Part shown: one piece after another, positions 1-7,916 of the stretch
Numbering within the stretch: the stretch's first letter is position 1
Layout of the letters: each line of letters opens with the position of its first letter
NCBI RefSeq assembly: GCF_018282095.1
Contig: NZ_CP074126.1
Span: 62,001-126,000 of the forward strand
Length of the DNA: 64,000 bases
DNA from: Pseudovibrio brasiliensis
Lineage (GTDB): Bacteria; Pseudomonadota; Alphaproteobacteria; Rhizobiales; Stappiaceae
Reading direction: 5' to 3'
Translations under genes and position numbers: made by a program
The notes under the pieces: model-generated
What the model saw: only the letters and a program-made list of their open reading frames with translations
Databases searched by the model: none
Told to the model about the DNA's origin: nothing

Positions 1-186
1 CCTTCTCGTTATGGTCAAAAGATAAAAAGTGAAGTCACTGGAAAGGACGGGGGTGTCCTGCAAGCGGAAGTAACCGGGCTTGATACTCACGGAGAGAAGA
101 TGTCAGAGCTTGAAATTGCGCGTCGTGTTGCATTCCTTTTGCAAAAAGGCGCGCAGGCACATGATTGGCTATCAAATCAAAAGTAG
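1..186 (+). CDS. C-terminal end of a phage small-terminase-like protein (partial)
   Basis: An open frame enters from the left edge and stops with TAG, giving the last 61 residues of a protein. It contains the phrase EVTGKDGG and, further on, SELEIARRVAFLLQKGA. The words VTGKDGG followed by an L..E/D..ARR(I/V)AF segment are typical, as I recall the family, of the C-terminal half of phage small terminase subunits or related phage helix-turn-helix proteins. The N-terminal DNA-binding half lies outside the window. No large terminase follows; instead the next gene is on the opposite strand and converges on this one. It may therefore be the edge of a prophage remnant or of a genomic island. The family call is by eye from a short fragment. 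Confidence 0.5.
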   Translation, partial: PSRYGQKIKSEVTGKDGGVLQAEVTGLDTHGEKMSELEIARRVAFLLQKGAQAHDWLSNQK

Positions 187-243
187 TTTGGTTTTCAATG
201 GACAGGAATAGATCCGCCCATTGATTTGATCTCTTGTGCTGAT

Positions 244-798
244 TTACTCAGAGTGTGCCCGAAAGTAATCAATTGCTTCCGCGACTCTTGCTCGAATGGC
301 TGCAGCGACGCGGTCATAACCCATTGCGCGGGCAATTGCATTGACCGGGTCCTCTTCGCGGAGCAAATGGGGTTGTTCATCAATGAGATCGGCGATTTCA
401 GCAATTGGAATATCCGTTACAGAGCGCCTGTAATCTTTGTTGACTGCTGGCCTGAAGCCAATGAGTTGCGTTTTGCTATCTTTTTCCCAAACGAAGGTAC
501 CTGTTGTTTCCTCGTGAAGGTCGAAGTTCGCAAAGTGCTTCTCAATTTCACGCCGCAACACAGCACCAGTTCTACTCCAACCATGTGCTTTGGTAATGCG
601 CTGCGCCAATGCTGTATCTTTGATTGGCCCTTCATCCGATACAATTTTTCTAATCATCTCCGACAGTGTTGGAGCATAGTCAGAGTCATGAAATTTGTCT
701 GGATCCGGTGAAAGGCCAGAAAGGTCTGACCACTCATATGGCTTTGATGTCGGTGATGGCGCATCTGATGCTGAAGTTACAGAGTGATTACCGCGCAA
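244..798 (-). CDS. DUF3320-domain protein; detached C-terminal part of the large helicase-nuclease upstream
   Basis: The 184-residue frame begins at a TTG (796-798) with no visible ribosome binding site. It lies in exactly the same frame as the large protein ending at 832: the codons TAG GCT GAT AAG TCT GAA lead from that stop into this frame without a shift. The centre has a winged-helix-like stretch (TLSEMIRKIVSDEGPI through LRREIEKHF), and the C-terminal RRSVTDIPIAEIADLI matches the DUF3320 ending normally found at the end of DUF4011 helicases. The simplest reading is one ancestral gene of about 2,255 codons cut by an amber codon. Independent translation from the TTG, or read-through of the amber, are alternatives. 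I assign no separate function. Confidence 0.7.
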   Translation of the reverse strand: MRGNHSVTSASDAPSPTSKPYEWSDLSGLSPDPDKFHDSDYAPTLSEMIRKIVSDEGPIKDTALAQRITKAHGWSRTGAVLRREIEKHFANFDLHEETTGTFVWEKDSKTQLIGFRPAVNKDYRRSVTDIPIAEIADLIDEQPHLLREEDPVNAIARAMGYDRVAAAIRARVAEAIDYFRAHSE

Positions 799-831
799 TG
801 GAGTGCTCTGTACTGGTTCAGACTTATCAGC

Positions 832-3800
832 CTATGCCGTTTCCTTGACCTCTTCAAGTGATGTCTCTGGAGTGCTTTCATCAAGTTGAGTTTCAAAAGC
901 CAAGCGCTCTTCTTCAAGCTTTGCAGCCTCTGCTGCTTGCTCTTCCCTCAGTTTATCCGCCACGCGGCTATCGGCTAACAGATCTCGGAGCTTTTGATGG
1001 ATCTCGTCTGCTACATGTTGAGAGTCGTACCACCAATCAGGAGACCAAATACGAAGGATTTCCCAACCTAGATTGCGCAATACCTGCTCGCGTACTTTAT
1101 CGCGATCCCGTGCCGTTGCTGAACTATGGTATGTTGCTCCATCGCATTCTACGCCAGCAATAAACGCTCCCGGTTTATCTGGGTGTACAATGCCTAAATC
1201 TACTCTGAAGCCTGACACTCCGACCTGCGGAACGATTGTCCAGCCTCGCATCTGGAGTGCTTCGGACACAGCTTCTTCGAATGGGCTATCATAGCCTCCT
1301 ACAGAACCATCGTCTGAAGCTGCTAGTGCAATAGTGCCCTTTTCAGCAAAGCTCAGGAACTCCTTAAGATGCTTAACGCCGAGGGCTTTCGTCCGAGACG
1401 TATCAATAGCATCTGCCGTAACCGTACTGAAAATGAGTAGTTCTTCGCGTGCGCGGGTTACAGCAACGTTTAATCTGCGTTCCCCGCCATCTTTATTGAT
1501 CGCGCCAAACGACATGGACATCTTGCCAGCAAGGTCAGGTGCAAACGTAATTGAGAACATCATTACATCGCGTTCATCACCCTGAACGTTCTCAAGGTTG
1601 CGCACGATAACTGGTTCAATACGTTCATCAGCAAAGAACCACTCCAACTCCGGATGATTACGCAATTCAGCGTCAAATAAGTCCTGAATCAAACTCTGTT
1701 GCTGTTGGTTGAAGGTTATTACGCCAAGTGTAGGGCGCTCTTCTTCCGGCTGATCGATCCACTTGCGCAGGCGTTTAACCGCTTCTTTGACGATGTTCTG
1801 GGCTTCTAGCTTATTGGTTCTGCTCTTGCCTCGATCATAAATTGCCTCCGGCGTGTGAACGAGTTTAACAGCGCGGTCTGCTACTACAGGCGATGGGAAT
1901 GTAATCAGTCTGTTTTCGTAGTAGTGCCAGTTGGAGAATGCGATGAGAGACTCGTGACGACTGCGGTAGTGCCAGTTCAGTTGCAAGTTAGGCAAACCAG
2001 AGGCTTTTGCCTCTTCAAGGATACTTTCCAGATCCTTCTCGTAGGCTTCTAGCTCTTCATCATCATCTTGTTCTGAGCGACCAAAGAAGTTGGTTGGAGG
2101 CAGCTGCTTGGGATCGCCTACAATGATGGTTTGTGTACCACGTGCGATTGCTCCAACAGCATCCCATGTCGTGATCTGGGAAGCTTCATCGAAAATCACC
2201 ACATCAAACTGGGATTGACCTGCAGGAAGATACTGCGAAATTGAAAGTGGAGACATAAGAAGGCAGGGAGCCAACTTGCTGAATGTCCCGGGCATCGCTG
2301 AGATTACATCACGAATAGATTTGCTCGGGCGTTTCAAGTTCATCTGGTGACGAAGTGTTCCAAGTTCTGAGCTCTTGGGAACAGCATGCTGTGATGGCAG
2401 CTTATGGTTTAGGGCAGATTGTACTTTGTATGCCGCAGTAGCTCGCGCTTGGTCATCCAGTTTTCGGAACTGCTGCAGCATCTCTTCATGCTTGAAGCGC
2501 TTAAAACTGCGAAGAACATGAGTGTTATCGATGGCTTCTGGGAGCCACCAGTTTGCAAAAGCAACCGTAAAACGCTTCTCTAAGTCTTCATGAGGAATGA
2601 GTTGGTTCTCAATGGCCTCAATAAATGGCGTGAGGTCTTGATTTTCAGCAGTTGTTTTGACTTTCTGCCATTCGGTCCAGACTTGAAGCTGTTTTGAATT
2701 GTCGGTCAAGACTTGGAGATCATCCTGCAATCTATGTAAGATTGCAGTCCCTTCAAAATGATCTTTGTTAGAACCTGCTGCGTGGCAAAAACGGCCTAAC
2801 CCGTCACGGAAGAGCTTTGCAGCTTCAATCAATTTTGCTGCCCGTAACCGTAACGGATCATCAGCACTTCCCTCAGATAGGCTAGTGCGGAGTTCTTCGT
2901 TTTCGAAGACCGTGGTATTGCTCAGATGATTGATATGTCGGAAGGCCTTTGTGCTTTCCTCAGCTAAGTCAAAATATGAGCGAAGTTGGTCAATGTCTGT
3001 TTGCGTAGCTTCCCATTTAGGTAGGGAGCGCCTATCTCTTTGGTTCGCGAGCGAACTTGTAAAGTCACAGAGTTGCGCAAACTTAACGTGAAAATGTTCT
3101 TTTGCTTTGAGCAACTTTTGGGATTGTAAACGCAACGGATGATTGAACTCTCCCCCCTCTAAGCAAGAACGTAACTGCTTGTTCTTGAAGATGGTTGAGT
3201 TGCTGAGATGATCGATATGAACGAATACGGCTTTGACTTTCTCAGCTAAGTCAAAATAAGAGCTGAATTTTTCAACATCTGTCCGCGTTCCATTCCATTT
3301 TGGGTAGAAACGTTGATCATCCTGTTTTTGAATTGCATTCAATGCATCTTGCATCTCTCGTAGCTGAAAAATTTCAGTTTCGGGATTTGCGCTTCCATTT
3401 TTAGCATAGGTTTGTAGCAGTTTTCTTATTTTGCCTTTTGCAAAAGCGGAGAACGGCCACATTTTAGAACAAGCTTCACGCCAATTGTGGTCCAGAGAGT
3501 CTACCGGTAATCGCAAGATTGTTGCTTCATCATACGATGCACTTAGTTGTGCCTCTGCTGTCCTAAACCGGATGACATCTTTTTCTAGGTTTTGAGAGGT
3601 TGCCTTAATCTCGTCAAAGCGCTCTTCAAATACAACGCCTAACTGCGTTTCCTTTGTTGATTGAACCAGCTCGGCAAACGCACAAATTTCTTCAATATCT
3701 TGCAAGCTTAAGGTGTCACTAGCTTTAAAGTCACTAAGCTGATTGAAGGTATCCAGCTGACTAAGAAGATCGCTTACAGCTGCTTTGATTTCATCAAAAC

Positions 3801-6800
3801 GCTCTTCAAATACAACACCTGACTGCTTTCTCTGAGCTGATTGGACTAGCTCTGCTAGCGAGCAAATTTCCTCAATATCGCGTAAGATGAGGGTGTCATT
3901 TGCTGTAAAGTTTGAGAGACGATTGAAGGCCGTCAATTGATAGAGAAAACTGGATACAGACGCCTTGAGCTTATTGAAGCGCGCTTCAAAGACCTGATCC
4001 AATTTCATGTTTTGTGTTGATTGAATTAATTCTGCCAGCGAGCAGATCTCTTCAATATTCTGCAAGATGAGAGTGTCACTCGCTTTAAAATCAACAAGTT
4101 GATTGAAGGCATCTAGTTGATGGATCAACTTAGATGCAGACGCCTTGATCTCATCAAAGTGCTCTTCGAACACGATACCCAATGGAGTGTTTTGAGTTGA
4201 TAAAACTTGCTCTGAAAATGAGCAAATATTTTCTATATCCTGCAGACTAAGTTGTGCCGTATCCTTGAAGTCAACAAGTTGGTTGAAGGCATCTAATTGT
4301 TCTAGAAATTTGGATGTCACATTCGCAGTTGCTGAGATTACATCCAGTAAGTCATTTTGCCAGCGTATCGACCAATCTTGGTGCTTTACAAGGTTAAGAG
4401 CAGGGATTGGTTGTACTTCGCGGTGCACGCTGGCGATTTCACTTACAGTCTCCTGCAGCTGTGCAAGCGTTTCCTTTCCAATGGTCCTGTTGTTATCCCA
4501 GTTGAGCTTAGGAACGTAATCATTGGCATGTTTGACGGCTAATCCCAGAGCATCAAACACAGTAAGGCCACAGGCAGAAGGCGTATGAAGGGCATCAATG
4601 TAGTCGTTAAGGTGATCTCGACGAACCTTAAGCTGCTCATTGATGCGCACCCATTCGCCTGTATCTGGCTTTGTACCTTGCTCCCATGAAGTTTTAAGTT
4701 GTTCCAAGAACTGCTTTCGTTCAGCTTTGTTTGAATGCAGCTCCAAGCAAAACTCACCCAACCCATGTTCTCGCAAGCGACGATACACAACATCCAGAGC
4801 TGCAGTCTTTTCAGCAACAAACAAGACGCTTTTGTTGTTAGCCAAACACTGAGCGATCATGTTTGTGATGGTCTGGCTTTTGCCCGTACCTGGAGGACCG
4901 ACAAGGATAAAATCCTGACCTTCTACGGCAGCCATAACTGCACTCAACTGAGAGGAGTCGGCAGGAAGAGGGGTGATGATGTCCTTGGGATCATATTTTA
5001 CGTCGATATCGCGTTCAGAAGGGAAAGCAGTTGAAACACCCGGTTCAAAAGCTTTGTCTGGATTGTCAATTAAGTGCTTTACGACGCGGTTCTTGCGTAG
5101 ATCATCAGTACGCTCAACGAGGTCCTTCCACATAAGGAACTTTGCAAAAGAGAAGGTTGAGAGCGCCGTCTCATCGACCACTTCAAAGCCCGGTACGTCA
5201 CGCACTGCTTTCCGAACCATCTCAAATACGTAAGGAACGTCAATGCCGCTCTCATCGGTTGGCAACTTTGTATCGAATGCTGGAAGAGAGAGATTGTAGT
5301 CCTTCTTGAGGAATTCCATCAGAGTTGCGTTAAAGCGTACTTCGTCCTCATGGTGCTCCAAGTTGAAGCGAGATGCAGCACTCTTACGCGTGAGTTTGAC
5401 CGGGATAAGCAGTAACGGTGCTTTATAGGCTTTATCGTCGTCAGCTGACTTCTTCCAGCGCAGGAAACCAACAGCAAGGAACAAGGTGTTGGAGCCGCCC
5501 TCGTTCAGATCATTTTTTGCACGCCTGAAGAGCTCCGTAAGGCGTTTGTCCAGTTCCCGCTTCTCAAGTGTCGAAGGAAGTTCATTTCTCGCTATTGCTT
5601 GTGCCGCAAACTCTTGATCCAGATCTTGTCCGGTCTTTTTGAGATGTAGATCCTCATCGCGCTCCCCATGAGGGTTCTCTTCTGGCAATGAGATGACACG
5701 AATTTTCTTCCTCTCAGCGAGGCGGTCTTCCAGCAGAGGAACGTCAGTGCATAAAAATGGCACTGTTTGCTTAGTCGGCTTAAAGTTCAACAGGCGGTTT
5801 CTCAACGACAGATCAAGCAGCTTGTTTTGCCAGCGTGCGATCCTATCCTTTGGCGTCCTCGGAGATTCTTCAGCTTCGTCTGTTGGCAGCGCTTCGAAAC
5901 TAGGGGCTTTAGGCAATGGCAGAGTTGATGCTTCAAACTCTGGAGCCTCACTGTGATTTTCTGAGGTTACCGCTTGGTGTGAGGCCATGGGGCGGATTTG
6001 AGATGCTCTTGCGCGGGCAATATCAATCGCGCCTACGAACTTGGCTTCATTTTCTTCGTTCGTGTAGCTCTTGGCGATTGCAATTGCTTTTTTAAACTGA
6101 TCAGCTGGGCGTTGAGTAATCCCAGTTGTTTCGAAAACAATAAGCTCGCGTGCAGCAAGCGCCTTTCTGATTTCAGTCGGATCATGCTCAATGAGAGATG
6201 GGAGCGTTGTCTCTCTGAGCCAGAAACCGCAATAACTATGACCCTCTGTGATAAGCACAACAGGATTCAAACCAATTGCCTCGAGAGCAGATGCAAAGAA
6301 GAGCGTGCTATCAAAACATGTGGCTAGGCCCTGTTCTCGGATAGTTGACGGACGCCGAACTTTTTGCCCGTGAACCTCAAAACTCTTGGGTGGCTCAGCG
6401 TAAAGCAAACCCATGCCCGCCACCGCTGACCAGAGCGCGGCACCCAGCATGTAAACTCTTTTAGGGTCTTTACTCTGATATCCGTCCAGAGCAGGTGAAT
6501 ATCCGTACTTAGCAAGAACCTCTCCAGCATCGCGTTGTATCTGAGCGATTGCTGGATCGTTAGGCATAACAAACGCAGCCGCAATGCTTGCCATGCCTGC
6601 AAAGCCGCCCCATTCATCGCGAGCTAATAACCGCAGTTCCTCTCTATGTTCGGCGACAGTATCCCCCTCAGCATTTCGCAGCTGGAATACCGCAACCCCT
6701 TTTTCAGCTTCATCCAGTCCTTGCAGGTAATCTGGGTCTAATGTCACCTCTAGATTTGAAAGGCTGAGTGTCTCGTCTGCAGGTAAGCGATCAATCTTCC

Positions 6801-7011
6801 AGCTCTTGGCCTTAGCGAATGACGGAGTGAAGCTTAGCTCTAGCGTAAGATTGTTCTGAGCGTGTTCAGCTGAATTATGCAGTTCAACCATGGAGAGGAG
6901 GGGAACCGAGTTCTGCCAACTCGCATAATTTACAACGCTGGAGATTTGAACATCGAACGAGATACCGCAATCCGTCTGCTCAGAACGTGTTTCTTGGGTG
7001 ATCTCCAGCAT
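832..7011 (-). CDS. Giant DUF4011 helicase with transglutaminase-like N-terminus and PD-(D/E)XK nuclease domain
   Basis: This protein has 2,059 residues. The ATG start follows AGGGG at a good distance. In order: a beta-rich N-terminus; a transglutaminase-like region (about 200-275, with TCFDSTLFFASALEAIG and a later GHSYCGFWL); the DUF4011 opening near 390 (RWQNKLLDLSLRNRLLNF); Walker A GPPGTGKS near 704; a long helical middle with tandem repeats (about 905-1420); Walker B FDEAS near 1606; GDPKQLPPT near 1635; the C-terminal helicase half with VQGDERD and NVAVTRARE; and a nuclease of the MTES_1575/Vsr-like PD-(D/E)XK type near 1910-2000 (VDLGIV, ECDGATYHS, RDRDKVRE, LGWEILRIWSPDWW). The expected DUF3320 end lies past an in-frame TAG. 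Such helicase-nuclease fusions belong to predicted anti-phage systems. A nucleic-acid-targeting defence role is inferred, not shown. Confidence 0.85.
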   Translation of the reverse strand: MLEITQETRSEQTDCGISFDVQISSVVNYASWQNSVPLLSMVELHNSAEHAQNNLTLELSFTPSFAKAKSWKIDRLPADETLSLSNLEVTLDPDYLQGLDEAEKGVAVFQLRNAEGDTVAEHREELRLLARDEWGGFAGMASIAAAFVMPNDPAIAQIQRDAGEVLAKYGYSPALDGYQSKDPKRVYMLGAALWSAVAGMGLLYAEPPKSFEVHGQKVRRPSTIREQGLATCFDSTLFFASALEAIGLNPVVLITEGHSYCGFWLRETTLPSLIEHDPTEIRKALAARELIVFETTGITQRPADQFKKAIAIAKSYTNEENEAKFVGAIDIARARASQIRPMASHQAVTSENHSEAPEFEASTLPLPKAPSFEALPTDEAEESPRTPKDRIARWQNKLLDLSLRNRLLNFKPTKQTVPFLCTDVPLLEDRLAERKKIRVISLPEENPHGERDEDLHLKKTGQDLDQEFAAQAIARNELPSTLEKRELDKRLTELFRRAKNDLNEGGSNTLFLAVGFLRWKKSADDDKAYKAPLLLIPVKLTRKSAASRFNLEHHEDEVRFNATLMEFLKKDYNLSLPAFDTKLPTDESGIDVPYVFEMVRKAVRDVPGFEVVDETALSTFSFAKFLMWKDLVERTDDLRKNRVVKHLIDNPDKAFEPGVSTAFPSERDIDVKYDPKDIITPLPADSSQLSAVMAAVEGQDFILVGPPGTGKSQTITNMIAQCLANNKSVLFVAEKTAALDVVYRRLREHGLGEFCLELHSNKAERKQFLEQLKTSWEQGTKPDTGEWVRINEQLKVRRDHLNDYIDALHTPSACGLTVFDALGLAVKHANDYVPKLNWDNNRTIGKETLAQLQETVSEIASVHREVQPIPALNLVKHQDWSIRWQNDLLDVISATANVTSKFLEQLDAFNQLVDFKDTAQLSLQDIENICSFSEQVLSTQNTPLGIVFEEHFDEIKASASKLIHQLDAFNQLVDFKASDTLILQNIEEICSLAELIQSTQNMKLDQVFEARFNKLKASVSSFLYQLTAFNRLSNFTANDTLILRDIEEICSLAELVQSAQRKQSGVVFEERFDEIKAAVSDLLSQLDTFNQLSDFKASDTLSLQDIEEICAFAELVQSTKETQLGVVFEERFDEIKATSQNLEKDVIRFRTAEAQLSASYDEATILRLPVDSLDHNWREACSKMWPFSAFAKGKIRKLLQTYAKNGSANPETEIFQLREMQDALNAIQKQDDQRFYPKWNGTRTDVEKFSSYFDLAEKVKAVFVHIDHLSNSTIFKNKQLRSCLEGGEFNHPLRLQSQKLLKAKEHFHVKFAQLCDFTSSLANQRDRRSLPKWEATQTDIDQLRSYFDLAEESTKAFRHINHLSNTTVFENEELRTSLSEGSADDPLRLRAAKLIEAAKLFRDGLGRFCHAAGSNKDHFEGTAILHRLQDDLQVLTDNSKQLQVWTEWQKVKTTAENQDLTPFIEAIENQLIPHEDLEKRFTVAFANWWLPEAIDNTHVLRSFKRFKHEEMLQQFRKLDDQARATAAYKVQSALNHKLPSQHAVPKSSELGTLRHQMNLKRPSKSIRDVISAMPGTFSKLAPCLLMSPLSISQYLPAGQSQFDVVIFDEASQITTWDAVGAIARGTQTIIVGDPKQLPPTNFFGRSEQDDDEELEAYEKDLESILEEAKASGLPNLQLNWHYRSRHESLIAFSNWHYYENRLITFPSPVVADRAVKLVHTPEAIYDRGKSRTNKLEAQNIVKEAVKRLRKWIDQPEEERPTLGVITFNQQQQSLIQDLFDAELRNHPELEWFFADERIEPVIVRNLENVQGDERDVMMFSITFAPDLAGKMSMSFGAINKDGGERRLNVAVTRAREELLIFSTVTADAIDTSRTKALGVKHLKEFLSFAEKGTIALAASDDGSVGGYDSPFEEAVSEALQMRGWTIVPQVGVSGFRVDLGIVHPDKPGAFIAGVECDGATYHSSATARDRDKVREQVLRNLGWEILRIWSPDWWYDSQHVADEIHQKLRDLLADSRVADKLREEQAAEAAKLEEERLAFETQLDESTPETSLEEVKETA
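2749..3312 (-). repeat. Two tandem 282-bp (94-residue) repeats inside the helicase gene
   Basis: Two units begin at 3312 (RFYPKW) and 3030 (RSLPKW), 94 codons apart. Shared words include PKW, SYFDLAE, H(I)xHLSNxT(I/V)F and PLRL in the same order and spacing. They are unrelated in sequence to the four 60-residue units just upstream, so the inter-motor region contains two separate repeat families. The end of the second unit is approximate because similarity fades. Confidence 0.88.
3580..4299 (-). repeat. Four tandem 180-bp (60-residue) repeats inside the helicase gene
   Basis: Four consecutive units start at 4299, 4119, 3939 and 3759 on the minus strand, each exactly 60 codons. Each begins QLxxFNxL, continues with an (S/I)LQxIEEIC-like segment near position 18-25, and ends with VFEExFDEIKA near 43-53. 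The copies differ at many positions, so the duplication is not recent, yet no insertion or deletion has entered. The units look fully helical and probably form a coiled-coil or helical-repeat arm between the two halves of the helicase motor. Confidence 0.95.
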
Positions 7012-7390
7012 ATTTGCCCCCTAATAAACGAAATGACTTTAAATCAAGCTTTAACGTTCCATTAACATATTGAGGGCCTACCACAACATCCTGAGAAGCC
7101 TCTCAGGACAAGGGACATATGAATTCTGAATATAAGTGAATTTCGCTCAGCTTCGATTTGATTTGTTACCATCCAGACCAGAGTATAAATACGCAAATTT
7201 TGTGATTTGGGGCGCCAATAAGCCTCTGCTTTATTGAAACGGTTCATCGTAAGGAAATCGATGCTTTAATTTGGGTGAGTATTTTGCAGTTAGTTGCAAA
7301 ATGAAACGTTATGATGCTCTGAGAATGAAATTTATCATTCTTTCAGAATGTCCTATTCGTTTTCATCAGTGGAATGTTGAGGCATTAGAT
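7012..7390. other. Intergenic stretch upstream of the giant helicase gene
   Basis: This AT-rich stretch separates the minus-strand helicase start from a plus-strand frameshifted gene. Small open frames here have no recognisable family or convincing ribosome site. Promoters for both flanking genes should lie here, but I cannot place them. No attachment-site copy of the tRNA end is visible. Confidence 0.5.
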
Positions 7391-7713
7391 ATGGCTGATA
7401 AATCCAAGATCTTTAACACAAACCGGCAAGCCATTGATGCGGACCTGAAGGCGGCAGAGCTGCGGAGATACATCTTCAGTCACTTAAGTATGCTGAAGAG
7501 CTAGAACATGTGACGGGTAAGGAGTTTGCTCATAGCGTGGGCATAAGAAAATCTTATGGAACTGAGTTCAACAAGATGAAGAATATTGTAAACCGCCTAA
7601 AATTTGGAGGACGATTGATCCTATTGGGCGAGTTACCAAATCACATGAACGACCAGTGCGTGGTTACTGTGTGGTTCCTTTTCCGAAATCCACAATCATA
7701 CAGATCTATCTAA
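7391..7713 (+). pseudogene. Small frameshifted gene of unknown family
   Basis: The ATG at 7391 follows GAGG at eight bases and opens a frame reading MADKSKIFNTNRQAIDADL up to ELRRYI, then stops at 7502-7504. A second frame, open from 7438, continues the apparent protein as LQSLKYAEELEHVTGKEF, then GIRKSYGTEFNKMKNIVNRL, and stops at 7713. Joining the two frames near 7474-7476 (two extra bases) gives one plausible small helical protein of about 106 residues. The second frame alone starts only with a GTG. I do not recognise the family; the helical character and size suggest a small DNA-binding or accessory protein. A sequencing error is possible. It ends 15 bases before the tRNA gene. Confidence 0.5.
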
Positions 7714-7727
7714 GTCATTGAAAAATA

Positions 7728-7804
7728 TGGCGCACCCGAGAGGATTCGAACCTCTGGCCTCTGCCTTCGGAGGGCAGCGCTCTATCCAACTGAGCTACGG
7801 GTGC
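7728..7804 (-). tRNA. tRNA-Arg (anticodon CCG)
   Basis: Read on the minus strand, the acceptor arm GCACCCG pairs with CGGGTGC and is followed by discriminator G and an encoded CCA. The D arm GCTC...GAGC, the anticodon stem CTGCC/GGCAG with loop CTCCGAA (anticodon CCG), and the T arm AGAGG-TTCGAAT-CCTCT are all intact. Total length is 77 bases. The 3' end faces the accessory region on the left, the usual geometry for tRNA-targeted integration. Confidence 0.97.
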
Positions 7805-7916
7805 CTGTATCGGGCGCAAGGGCCCTTGAGGTGCTGTAGTCTTTACCCGATCCTAGGCCGCGCCGCAATGCGCCAATTACAACAACCCTCGAAAATGTGG
7901 AAAGGCGCGGGAGAAC

